Assembly (NCBI GenBank): GCA_030699345.1
Contig: JAUYMX010000200.1
Location: forward strand, 1-17,937
Direction: 5' to 3'
DNA length: 17,937 nucleotides
Source: Methylococcaceae bacterium
GTDB lineage: Bacteria; Pseudomonadota; Gammaproteobacteria; Methylococcales; Methylomonadaceae
Every line of letters starts with the position of its first letter. Position 1 is the stretch's first letter. This document shows, piece after piece, positions 7,450 through 14,942 of this stretch. The notes beneath the pieces are model-generated. The model saw nothing but the letters and a program-made list of their open reading frames with translations, was not told the origin of the DNA and did no database searches. The position numbers were made by a program, and so were the translations under genes.

Positions 7450-7550
7450 TGGGAACGATGCTTGAACTGAATCTTACTTCCCGGTTGTCACGTTTGTTAT
7501 TTTCAATACTGTTTGCTGGCATCGCTTTATCTGAGCCTCACAGAGGTTAA
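7449..7550 (+). CDS. Possible 33-residue hydrophobic peptide
   Basis: An ATG overlaps the stop of the interrupted gene (TAATG, 7447-7451) and opens a short frame with a basic start, a hydrophobic stretch (LSRLLFSILFAGIALS) and a short polar end, stopping at 7548-7550. It looks like a signal peptide or small membrane peptide, but no strong ribosome site is present. It may be the remnant of a larger exported protein or chance. Confidence 0.2.
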   Translation: MGTMLELNLTSRLSRLLFSILFAGIALSEPHRG

Positions 7551-7552
7551 GC

Positions 7553-7582
7553 ATGCCGATTAAGAACTTAAATTACTTATGA
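7553..7582 (+). CDS. Possible 9-codon leader cistron coupled to the next gene
   Basis: AGAGG (7542-7546) lies six bases before an ATG at 7553. The short frame MPIKNLNYL ends with TGA at 7580-7582, overlapping the next gene's ATG at 7579 in an ATGA junction. The gene at 7579 has no good Shine-Dalgarno of its own, so translation of this minicistron could deliver ribosomes to it. This is inferred from layout alone. Confidence 0.3.
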   Translation: MPIKNLNYL

Positions 7583-8496
7583 TCAAATATTTAGAAATCA
7601 AACGCTGGCTAAAACGCATCGCATTAGCCTTGCTTGTATTAATACTGCTCATCATTGGTGGCGCGGCATTTGTTTGGTACAGGGCTGTTTCGCCGTTTTA
7701 CGAGTTGGGCACGGCAATGACGCGCAACGATTCTGCCCGCAAACCTACCATCGGTGACCTGGGTGGCATCCCCATATCCATACCCCCAGGTATAGCCCGT
7801 TTTGTCGAATATCAGGACGATCCTGGGTTTATGAAGCCGCGCAAAGGCCCTATCCCCGTGCGTACTTTGCAATCGAAGTTTCGCAGTTTCGGTTTTGAAA
7901 TGCGTTTTCCTGACAAGGCGTTGGTACGTGATGAAACACCGGAGCAGGCAAAGAAAATCAGTCCAGACAATACGATGTGGGTGGATGTAGGGTTGGATAT
8001 TAAAGGCTATAACGACGCGCTAGCATTAAGTCGCCAATTAAAAGGTAGAGCTACGCGCAAATGGCCAATGATGAATGATGGTCTTCACAGCAAGGAAGAG
8101 CTTAAGGATAGACACGGCTACCGCCTGTTGCCCGAACCTCTGTACGGGCTGATGGTTTATCAAGTCTATGGTTACGAGAATATCAAACACGATATTGATG
8201 ACCGCAATATCTACTACCACGTCAACCAGAAAGGCGAAGTGGACACCTACATCCAATGCAGCAATGTTAAATTGCTTAGAGCACCATGTGACCATTTTTT
8301 TGTATTGCCTCATACAGAACATACGATAGCAGAGGTGAATTACCGCATTGAACTTTTACCCCAGTGGCAGGCAATTCAGGCTGCAGCCACTGAAGTGATT
8401 TTAGGGTTTGCGGTCAATCCCGATGTACAGGAACAAAACCAAACCCCCAACGCTTCATCAACCATCACCGGAGCAGACCATGCCTCAAGCCATTAG
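7579..8496 (+). CDS. Membrane-anchored protein of unknown function, resembling T6SS effector-associated proteins
   Basis: This 305-residue protein has a basic N-terminus, one membrane helix (about residues 14-34, ALALLVLILLIIGGAAFVWY) and a large domain that should be periplasmic. Recognisable blocks are GGIPISIPPGIARFVEYQDD, then DPGFMKPRKGPIPVRT, SFGFEMRFPD, VDTYIQCSNVKLLRAPC, and LLPQWQAIQAAATEVILGF. I recall a similar pattern (GGMPV.IP..FA.YVEYEGDPGF and VDTYIKCSN....PC.H) in uncharacterised proteins encoded beside type VI secretion phospholipase effectors, where they are suspected immunity or accessory proteins. That link is from memory and unconfirmed. No T6SS gene is visible. Its 3' end overlaps the next gene by 17 bases, so it is probably co-transcribed with the type I secretion operon. 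Confidence 0.7.
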   Translation: MIKYLEIKRWLKRIALALLVLILLIIGGAAFVWYRAVSPFYELGTAMTRNDSARKPTIGDLGGIPISIPPGIARFVEYQDDPGFMKPRKGPIPVRTLQSKFRSFGFEMRFPDKALVRDETPEQAKKISPDNTMWVDVGLDIKGYNDALALSRQLKGRATRKWPMMNDGLHSKEELKDRHGYRLLPEPLYGLMVYQVYGYENIKHDIDDRNIYYHVNQKGEVDTYIQCSNVKLLRAPCDHFFVLPHTEHTIAEVNYRIELLPQWQAIQAAATEVILGFAVNPDVQEQNQTPNASSTITGADHASSH

Positions 8497-10396
8497 TAGT
8501 ACAGATATTCAGCAGCTCACCGACAGCATTAAGTACGCTGATGATGCTAGTAAACAAAGCAAAATAGTCGAAGCCTATACCTATCTCTATGACCATGGCT
8601 ATGACTACGCCGGTTGGGCGCGTGGCGTAGCAGCGCAAGATACCGTAGCCGGCATTTCCGCGATGAATTTTTTAGCCGACTCCGCCATGATGGGCGTGGG
8701 CAGTTGGATGTGTCAGACGCTGCCCGATTCGACCGTGCTGGATATTAAAACCGGCATGGCGCTGGACTATTTGAACGTGCTGGCGGTGCAAGCTGAAAAA
8801 ACTGGCGGAATAAACACGGCCGATATTAACGGTCTGGATGTTTGGAAGATTCATCAAGACGTTTTTAGGGACAATGGCCTCGGCATCGAAAACTGGACGT
8901 TAAACTCCTTTTTCGAAATCGTACAAAAAGGCTGGGGCGATCAAGGTGTTGAAAAAGCTTGGCAAGTCATCCGCGATACTGGCGGGGACTGGCTTGATGG
9001 AACGGCAGCAAATCTCGGCGTGTTAGACTTCATGTGGGGTGCAAGTTACTCATCTGATGCCGGAGTACGCGCGTTGGCGGATAATTGGTTAAACACCGTG
9101 GTGCCGCTTTTTATTCCGGGAGGCGACCGAAGCAAGCTGGGCAGTCTCTTGGGTTCTTTGGTAACCAATAATATACTGAATTTTGCCAATATATTGGGTA
9201 GCGTATTGCCCAGCCAAAACCCCCAACCGACGGGCGAATGGATCCAATACGACGGCGGATATGGCGCCGTATCCTGGGTTTACGAGGTTTCAGTTACCCC
9301 TGATCCGTGGTGGTGGTCATCACCTACCACATCAACACCCACAGTAACCGTAGAACCCATTGGCCCAACCACATTTGATGATACCCCTGTATACGCCGAT
9401 GTCAGTACCAGTGAGGCTAGCAACTCCAATTATTACGATCCCGGTATTACAATCGACTATAGCTTTACCTATTACGACGATTATTACAGTGACGGGTATT
9501 CTTGCTATCCGTATTATTATGACAATTATGATTACTATGGCTACTATGGTTTTGCGGGAACACAATCAACTGTCACCAAAGCCATCGGCGCGGATATTGG
9601 CTATATCGCCCAACAGGCCATAAACGACAGCGACTTCGCCGCTGCCGCTGCAGCTGCCGTGGGTCGGCAACAGGCCGAAGACGCCGCCTTGCTGTCCACG
9701 TTACCGTCCAATACCGGGAGTGCCGTGCTGGAAGGGGCGCATTGGGACCATCAGGTGATTACTTGGAGTTTGGCCAATAGTAACAGCAGCTCTTCCGACG
9801 CGTTCAGCCATTTTCTGGATGCCAGCTATGAGGGCGATGTCCAAAAAGCATTCGCTACTTGGGCTGCGGCGTCCGGTCTGTCCTTCCGGGAAGTGGCGGA
9901 TTCCGAACAGTCGAATATACGCATCGGCTTTGGGGCATTCGATACGGCAAACTCTGGCGTTGCCGGTTATACCAGCTTCCGTGGCATAAATGGCGCCATT
10001 CAGTCGAATGCCATTATTCGTCTTGAAGACCCGGATCAACTCGCACTGGTCGCTGAGTCCGACGGTCAAAAAATCTATGCGGGTACGGAAGCCGAATTTT
10101 CCCAACTACTGCTGCATGAAATCGGCCACGCTTTAGGACTAGGCAGTAACGCCGACCCTTATTCGGTGATGTATTACCAACTGAATGCAAATAACCGAAC
10201 GCTGGATAGCACCGATATTACTGGAATTAAGTCGCTCTACTGCCCAGGACAGTCTGAGCGGGCGATCACCAATACCGGTGCTGATCAGCTGATTCAAGCG
10301 TTGTCGAGTTTCGCACCGGCGTCATCATCGCAAACTAGTTTGTTGGCAAGCAACGATCCTATTATCAATCAACCGTTGTTGGCAGTTGCAAGTTAA
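8480..10396 (+). CDS. Large putative type I-secreted protein with Tyr/Asp-rich tract and matrixin-like metalloprotease domain
   Basis: I choose the ATG at 8480 (638 residues), with GGAG six bases upstream. A longer frame from 8408 would lie inside the previous gene. There is no signal peptide. Residues about 1-270 form an N-terminal module (for example EAYTYLYDHGYDYAGWARGV) of a kind seen in other type I-secreted proteins. Residues 317-358 are extremely Tyr/Asp-rich. A matrixin/M10-like domain runs from about 420 to 595: AHWDHQVITWSL, then AFATWAAASGLSFREV, IRIGFG, zinc motif HEIGHALGLG (His546, Glu547, His550) and Met-turn SVMYY (562-566). The usual third zinc His is Ser556. No RTX nonapeptides are seen. 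The small/hydrophobic C-terminus ending LLAVAS is a plausible uncleaved type I signal. It is followed by a sulfotransferase and a complete exporter, so it is the likely cargo. Whether it is still proteolytic is uncertain. Confidence 0.8.
   Translation: MPQAISSTDIQQLTDSIKYADDASKQSKIVEAYTYLYDHGYDYAGWARGVAAQDTVAGISAMNFLADSAMMGVGSWMCQTLPDSTVLDIKTGMALDYLNVLAVQAEKTGGINTADINGLDVWKIHQDVFRDNGLGIENWTLNSFFEIVQKGWGDQGVEKAWQVIRDTGGDWLDGTAANLGVLDFMWGASYSSDAGVRALADNWLNTVVPLFIPGGDRSKLGSLLGSLVTNNILNFANILGSVLPSQNPQPTGEWIQYDGGYGAVSWVYEVSVTPDPWWWSSPTTSTPTVTVEPIGPTTFDDTPVYADVSTSEASNSNYYDPGITIDYSFTYYDDYYSDGYSCYPYYYDNYDYYGYYGFAGTQSTVTKAIGADIGYIAQQAINDSDFAAAAAAAVGRQQAEDAALLSTLPSNTGSAVLEGAHWDHQVITWSLANSNSSSSDAFSHFLDASYEGDVQKAFATWAAASGLSFREVADSEQSNIRIGFGAFDTANSGVAGYTSFRGINGAIQSNAIIRLEDPDQLALVAESDGQKIYAGTEAEFSQLLLHEIGHALGLGSNADPYSVMYYQLNANNRTLDSTDITGIKSLYCPGQSERAITNTGADQLIQALSSFAPASSSQTSLLASNDPIINQPLLAVAS
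9428..9553 (+). other. Tyrosine/aspartate-rich low-complexity tract inside the secreted protein
   Basis: These 42 codons hold 17 Tyr and 7 Asp, with runs such as TYYDDYY, PYYYDN and DYYGYYG, giving a codon pattern dominated by TAT/TAC and GAT/GAC. Tyrosines next to acidic residues are the classical context for tyrosine sulfation by TPST enzymes and RaxST. The tract lies between the N-terminal module and the matrixin-like domain and looks like an exposed linker. The adjacent sulfotransferase gene makes it the leading candidate acceptor site. Confidence 0.85.
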
Positions 10397-10411
10397 TCTT
10401 TTGATCTGAAA

Positions 10412-10454
10412 GGTTATGGCGTAGCTCAATTTAGATCGCGTTACGCCATTAACC
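10412..10454 (+). promoter_or_regulatory. Intercistronic hairpin between cargo and sulfotransferase genes
   Basis: GGTTATGGCGTA (10412-10423) pairs with TACGCCATTAACC (10442-10454) with one bulged base. There is no T run after it, so it is not a classical terminator. It may stabilise the 3' end of the cargo message or cause partial attenuation, giving more cargo than transporter. That is inference from position. Confidence 0.4.
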
Positions 10455-10464
10455 ACCTGTGTGT

Positions 10465-10490
10465 GCCTTAACTTTCTAAGGCGATAAGGA
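10465..10490 (+). promoter_or_regulatory. Short hairpin next to the sulfotransferase ribosome site
   Basis: GCCTTA (10465-10470) and TAAGGC (10477-10482) form a perfect 6-bp stem just before the Shine-Dalgarno AAGGA (10486-10490), which lies eight bases from the GTG start at 10499. The stem ends three bases before the ribosome site and could tune translation of the sulfotransferase. The ribosome site itself supports the GTG start. Confidence 0.35.
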
Positions 10491-10498
10491 AATATAAC

Positions 10499-11314
10499 GT
10501 GGTTACCCAAATACATTTTATTTCAGGCCTGCCTCGGTCAGGCTCAACTTTACTGTGCGCGCTGTTACGCCAAAATCCTCGATTTACATCGGCCATGACC
10601 AGTCCCGTTGCGGCGCTGATTGGCTCCGTTCACCCAAAAATGTGTGGTGGAGAGTTTGGCGTGTTTTTCGACGATGCCAAACGTGCCGAGGTGCTTCGTG
10701 GCATTTTCAATTCTTATTATTCCGATGTTACGGAAGGGGGCGTGGTTTTTGATACGAACCGAACCTGGACGGGGCGAGCCGCTTTACTCAGTCGTTTATA
10801 CCCTCAGTCAAGAATCATATGCTGCGTCCGCGAAACAGGCTGGATCATCGATAGTATCGAGAGTGCATTGAACAAACATCCTCTACAGTTATCGCGAATG
10901 TTTGATTTTAAACCGGGGATGTCGGTCTATGCTCGCGCCGAATCCTTGATGAATTCCGATACCGGACAAGTCGGTATTGCCTGGAGTGTTTTGAGGGAAG
11001 CTTGGTTTGGTAGCCAATCACAGCGGTTGCTGATAGTGTCTTATGAGCGTCTGGTGCGTGACCCTAAATTGACATTACAGCGGCTCTACAACGAATTGGA
11101 AGAGCCCTTTTTTGAACATGATTTTGATAACGTAGCCTACGATGAACCGGAATACGATGCGCATATCGGTATGCCTGGGCTGCATAAAGTACGGCCGAAA
11201 GTCGATTACCAGCCTCGCCAACCTGTCGTTCCGCCCGATCTTTTTGCCAAGTATTCAACGGCAAATTTTTGGGATAACCCCAAACTGAATCCGCGCGGCG
11301 TTACTATCATTTAG
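10499..11314 (+). CDS. PAPS-dependent sulfotransferase, candidate protein-tyrosine sulfotransferase (RaxST-like)
   Basis: This 271-residue cytoplasmic enzyme should transfer sulfate from PAPS. The 5'-phosphosulfate loop is FISGLPRSGSTLLCALL (residues 7-23). The 3'-phosphate site is RIICCVRETGWIIDS, with Arg111 and Ser119 eight apart as in other sulfotransferases. LLIVSYERLVRDP (178-189) and FEHDFDNVAYDEPEYD are further family blocks. No membrane segment or signal is present, so sulfation would occur before export. The gene sits between a Tyr/Asp-rich cargo and type I exporter genes. This resembles the Xanthomonas raxST-raxA-raxB cluster, where RaxST sulfates a tyrosine of the secreted RaxX peptide, and the overall sequence also resembles RaxST and eukaryotic TPST from memory. 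The start is GTG with AAGGA upstream. Sulfotransferase family is firm; a tyrosine acceptor is inferred from context, and a small-molecule acceptor is not excluded. Confidence 0.88.
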   Translation: MVTQIHFISGLPRSGSTLLCALLRQNPRFTSAMTSPVAALIGSVHPKMCGGEFGVFFDDAKRAEVLRGIFNSYYSDVTEGGVVFDTNRTWTGRAALLSRLYPQSRIICCVRETGWIIDSIESALNKHPLQLSRMFDFKPGMSVYARAESLMNSDTGQVGIAWSVLREAWFGSQSQRLLIVSYERLVRDPKLTLQRLYNELEEPFFEHDFDNVAYDEPEYDAHIGMPGLHKVRPKVDYQPRQPVVPPDLFAKYSTANFWDNPKLNPRGVTII

Positions 11315-11382
11315 CTATTTGCTGTTTCCATCACAATCAATTCAATGAATATGTCAACATTAACAGTGTCTGGAGCAGCTTG

Positions 11383-13602
11383 ATGCCTGGCGAATACACA
11401 TCGGATACCGGGCTGTCTGCATTACTAACCATTGCAGCTCTTCATGGCATCGCAGCAGACGAAGCTAAGTTGCGCCATGAATACGGTCCGCAAGCCAATA
11501 GCAATGGGCGGTTTTGCTTTACGACAGACACCATCTTGCTTGCGGCAAAGAGTCTCGGATTAACGGCTAAGGCTCTGACGCAAGCGCCGGAACGTCTCGC
11601 ATTTGCCCCTTTACCAGCTATTGCTCAGGATCAGAGTGGAAATTATTTCATTATTGGGAAATACGATGTCGGCTCGCATTCCGTCAACACCGTATCGCCA
11701 TTAGCCCAAGGCGCTACGGCTCGGGTACTCATTCAACGCCCAGGGCAAGCACCGACAGTTGTGCCGTTAGATGATTTGCTGGCCATGTGGACGGGGCAAC
11801 TTATCTTTTTTACCTCCAAAGCAAGTTATGTCGGCAATACAGCAAAATTCGATTTCACTTGGTTTATTCCATCACTGGTGAAGTATCGAAAGTTGCTCGG
11901 AGAGGTCTTGCTCATATCGCTGGTGCTGCAAATGATTGGCTTGGTAACCCCCATGTTTTTTCAAGTGGTGATGGATAAGGTTTTGGTCAATCATGCCATG
12001 AAAACTTTGAATGTGATTGCTATCGGCCTAATTTGCGCCATCCTTTTCGAAGCCTTACTCACTGGTATCCGCACCTGGGTGTTCGCTCACACCAGCAGTA
12101 AGATAGATGTGGAATTGGGGGCGAGGCTTTTTCGGCATTTATTGAACTTGCCAATTGCCTATTTTCAGGCCAGACGGGTAGGCGACTCGGTTGCTCGGAT
12201 ACGTGAATTGGAAAATATCCGCTCCTTTTTAACCGGCAACGGAATGACTTTGGTGATGGACTTGCTGTTTTCCTTCATCTTTCTTGGCGTCATGCTTTGG
12301 TACAGTGCTTGGTTAACTCTGATCGTGGCCGTATCGATTCCGCTCTATGCCGTGCTGTCGTTGATTTTTACTCCCGTTATCCGTACTCGCCTGGATGAGA
12401 AGTTCAACCGCAATGCCGAAAATCAGTCTTTTCTGGTGGAAACCATCAGCGGTATCGATACAGTAAAAGCCATGGCGGTTGAGCCACGTTGGATACATAA
12501 CTGGGAAAAGCAGCTTGCCTCTTATGTCACGGCCGGACTGTCCGTCACTAATATCGCCACCATAGCCAGTGGCGGAGTAACACTGATCAGCAAGTTGGTG
12601 ACGGCCGCCATCATGTGGTTGGGTGCCACCTTAGTGGTCGATGGCAAAATGACCGTCGGAGAACTCGTGGCTTTTAACATGCTCTCCAGCCAGGTTTCGG
12701 CACCAATCCTACGCCTGGCTCAGCTTTGGAATGACTTTCAGCAAGTAGGGATTTCCATGAGTCGCCTTGGAGACATTCTTAATGCGCGAACCGAAATGGC
12801 CGGACAGAAAACACGAATTCCTAAGATCGATGGAGCCATCGAGTTCGATCAGGTTTCCTTTCGCTATCGTACCGATACTCCCGATGTAATTCGCGATGTC
12901 AGTCTCAAGGTCATACCCGGTGAAGTGATTGGCATCGTCGGACGATCCGGATCTGGCAAAAGTACACTAACTAAATTGGTGCAAAGACTGTATGTGCCTG
13001 ATCGTGGACGCGTACTGGTCGACGGACAAGATATTGCCATCATTGATACCACTTCACTACGACACCAGATAGGCGTCGTTCTGCAAGAAAATACACTTTT
13101 CGCCCGATCCATCCGCGATAACATCGCCCTGTCGAATCCTGCACTACCGATTGAAGCAATCATTGAGATTGCTAAACTGGCTGGAGCGCATGAATTTATT
13201 TGCGAATTGCCGGAAGGCTACGACACTCAAGTTGGCGAGCACGGCACTGGATTATCGGGAGGGCAGCGTCAACGCATAGCGATCGCCCGCGCCTTGATCA
13301 CCAATCCGCGCATCTTGATCTTTGACGAGGCTACAAGCGCCCTTGACTACGAGTCGGAAAAAATCATTCAGGACAATATGCGTCAAATTTGCCGAGACAG
13401 GACTGTTTTGATCATTGCTCACCGTTTATCCGCAGTACGTGATGCGGACCGTATTATTGTGATGGAACGAGGACAAATTGCGGAGGAAGGCTCTCATGCC
13501 GAACTCCTTCGATTGTCTGGCGGGATCTATGCCCATTTATATCAATTGCAATTAGGTACAGCGCCTCACACTATCTCTCGACAACAAACCGCGATGGCAT
13601 GA
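11383..13602 (+). CDS. Type I secretion ABC transporter (HlyB/RaxB-type) with degenerate C39-like domain
   Basis: This is the inner-membrane exporter of the type I system. I choose the ATG at 11383 (739 residues), with GGAG seven bases upstream, over the TTG just before it. Residues about 1-135 are a C39-like domain: SDTGLSALLTIAALHGI has Thr9 in the catalytic Cys position and GNYFIIG has Asn87 in the catalytic His position. It therefore should bind cargo rather than cut a double-glycine leader. Membrane helices span about 160-440. The nucleotide-binding domain has Walker A GRSGSGKST (520-528), signature LSGGQRQR (624-631), Walker B ILIFDEATSALD (about 644-655) and the H-loop IAHRLS. It overlaps the next gene by four bases (ATGA), so stoichiometric co-translation with the adaptor is likely. 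Confidence 0.95.
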   Translation: MPGEYTSDTGLSALLTIAALHGIAADEAKLRHEYGPQANSNGRFCFTTDTILLAAKSLGLTAKALTQAPERLAFAPLPAIAQDQSGNYFIIGKYDVGSHSVNTVSPLAQGATARVLIQRPGQAPTVVPLDDLLAMWTGQLIFFTSKASYVGNTAKFDFTWFIPSLVKYRKLLGEVLLISLVLQMIGLVTPMFFQVVMDKVLVNHAMKTLNVIAIGLICAILFEALLTGIRTWVFAHTSSKIDVELGARLFRHLLNLPIAYFQARRVGDSVARIRELENIRSFLTGNGMTLVMDLLFSFIFLGVMLWYSAWLTLIVAVSIPLYAVLSLIFTPVIRTRLDEKFNRNAENQSFLVETISGIDTVKAMAVEPRWIHNWEKQLASYVTAGLSVTNIATIASGGVTLISKLVTAAIMWLGATLVVDGKMTVGELVAFNMLSSQVSAPILRLAQLWNDFQQVGISMSRLGDILNARTEMAGQKTRIPKIDGAIEFDQVSFRYRTDTPDVIRDVSLKVIPGEVIGIVGRSGSGKSTLTKLVQRLYVPDRGRVLVDGQDIAIIDTTSLRHQIGVVLQENTLFARSIRDNIALSNPALPIEAIIEIAKLAGAHEFICELPEGYDTQVGEHGTGLSGGQRQRIAIARALITNPRILIFDEATSALDYESEKIIQDNMRQICRDRTVLIIAHRLSAVRDADRIIVMERGQIAEEGSHAELLRLSGGIYAHLYQLQLGTAPHTISRQQTAMA

Positions 13603-14942
13603 GTTTTAAATACAAAGTTGAAGCGTATGCAGAGTTGCTGCGCCGCTATAAATACATTTTCGCTTACTACTGGCAGAACCGACAGCAATTAAACGGCCCA
13701 CTTTTGGAAGCGAGCGAAGCCGAGTTTTTGCCCGCTGCGTTATCCCTCCAGGCCAAGCCAGTCTCTCCGGTAGGCCGTGGAGTGGCCAAGATTCTTATGA
13801 CGCTGGTTGTCAGCGTCCTCGTTTGGTCCATAGCAGGGCAAATCGACATTATCGTAAATGCAGATGGCAAAATTATTCCAAGTTCACGCACCAAAACCAT
13901 TGCGTCGGTCGATGTGGCTAGTGTAAGAGCCATTCATATTCAGGAGGGGCAATTTGTTCACGCCGGTGAGATGTTAATTGAGTTAGATGCAAGTTCCTTT
14001 GATACGGAACGTGACAAAGCCAATGGCAACTATATCGAGGCACAATTACAAATCGCCCGATCCAAAGCAATGATTGCAGCGGTGGATAGTGGCAAATTGG
14101 TTTCCATACCAAAGATGGTGGGCATTCCCGATGACAAATGGCAAGCCTCACAAGTTTACCTTGAAGGCCAATATCGTGATTTTCGTGCAAAGCTGCAGCG
14201 TATTGACGGTGATATTGCCCGATATAGTCGAGCTTTGCCGCTAGCGACCCAACAGGCACTAGATTACCAAGAATTAGCTGCGAATCATGATGTGGCACCG
14301 CATGCTTATCTGGAAAAAGAGCAAGCCCGTATCGACTTGATCGGGCAACTGGACAACGCCAAAAATCAACGGATTGCACTTATCGCCGAAACAAGTAAAG
14401 CTGCATTTGATACTTTACATGAAGCAATTAAAATCGCCGGTGACTCGCATCAAGATGAATTGCGCGCCGATTCGCATAGTAAATTATTAAAGCTCACTGC
14501 CTCTGTAGACGGTACTGTTCAACAGCTTGCGGTTCATACTATAGGCGGCGTTGTTCCTGCTGCTCAGCCCTTGATGCAGATTGTTCCTAAAGATAGCTCT
14601 GTCGAAATAGAAGCCACGCTGGAAAATAAGGACATAGGCTTTGTTCAAGAAGGGCAGATTGCGGAAGTAAAGATTGATGCTTATGAATACACCAAATATG
14701 GCACGGTTACTGGAAAGGTTTCTCATGTTTCCAGAGATGCTGTCCAGGATGATAAACGGGGGCTGATCTACACCGTCAAAATTACTCTGGACGAAAACAC
14801 TTTATTTGTAGATGGGAATGATATGGCGTTATCACCCGGTTTGTCCGTCAAAGCCGATATCAAAACCGGTACTCGTCGGGTTATCGAATATGTCTTGAGT
14901 CCCTTGTTGCAGCATGGTCGAGAAAGTCTGCATGAGCGTTAA
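13599..14942 (+). CDS. Type I secretion membrane fusion protein (HlyD family)
   Basis: This 447-residue periplasmic adaptor bridges the ABC exporter and the outer-membrane channel. It has a cytoplasmic N-terminus (about 1-61), one membrane helix (about 62-80, VAKILMTLVVSVLVWSIAG) and a lipoyl/biotinyl half motif (ADGKIIPSSRTKTIASVDVASVRAIHI split around the coiled coil). The coiled-coil region covers about 145-290, the second lipoyl half is LTASVDGTVQQLAVHTIGGV, and the C-terminal beta domain (EATLENKDIGFVQEGQIAEV...LSPGLSVKADIKTGTRRVIEYVLSPLL) is typical of HlyD. The ATG overlaps the ABC gene stop, and its own stop lies inside the start of the TolC-type gene, so the three exporter parts are translationally linked. 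Confidence 0.94.
   Translation: MSFKYKVEAYAELLRRYKYIFAYYWQNRQQLNGPLLEASEAEFLPAALSLQAKPVSPVGRGVAKILMTLVVSVLVWSIAGQIDIIVNADGKIIPSSRTKTIASVDVASVRAIHIQEGQFVHAGEMLIELDASSFDTERDKANGNYIEAQLQIARSKAMIAAVDSGKLVSIPKMVGIPDDKWQASQVYLEGQYRDFRAKLQRIDGDIARYSRALPLATQQALDYQELAANHDVAPHAYLEKEQARIDLIGQLDNAKNQRIALIAETSKAAFDTLHEAIKIAGDSHQDELRADSHSKLLKLTASVDGTVQQLAVHTIGGVVPAAQPLMQIVPKDSSVEIEATLENKDIGFVQEGQIAEVKIDAYEYTKYGTVTGKVSHVSRDAVQDDKRGLIYTVKITLDENTLFVDGNDMALSPGLSVKADIKTGTRRVIEYVLSPLLQHGRESLHER

Noticed and set aside
8408..8479. Upstream ATG extending the cargo by 24 residues
   Set aside because: It lies within the preceding gene without a ribosome site, whereas the ATG at 8480 has GGAG at ideal spacing.
9332..9623. 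Overlapping Ile/Val/Thr-rich open frames on both strands
   Set aside because: They are shadows of the Tyr/Asp-rich codon pattern in the real gene.
8480..10396. RTX calcium repeats or a double-glycine leader in the cargo
   Set aside because: No GGxGxDxxx repeats and no GG leader near the N-terminus were found.
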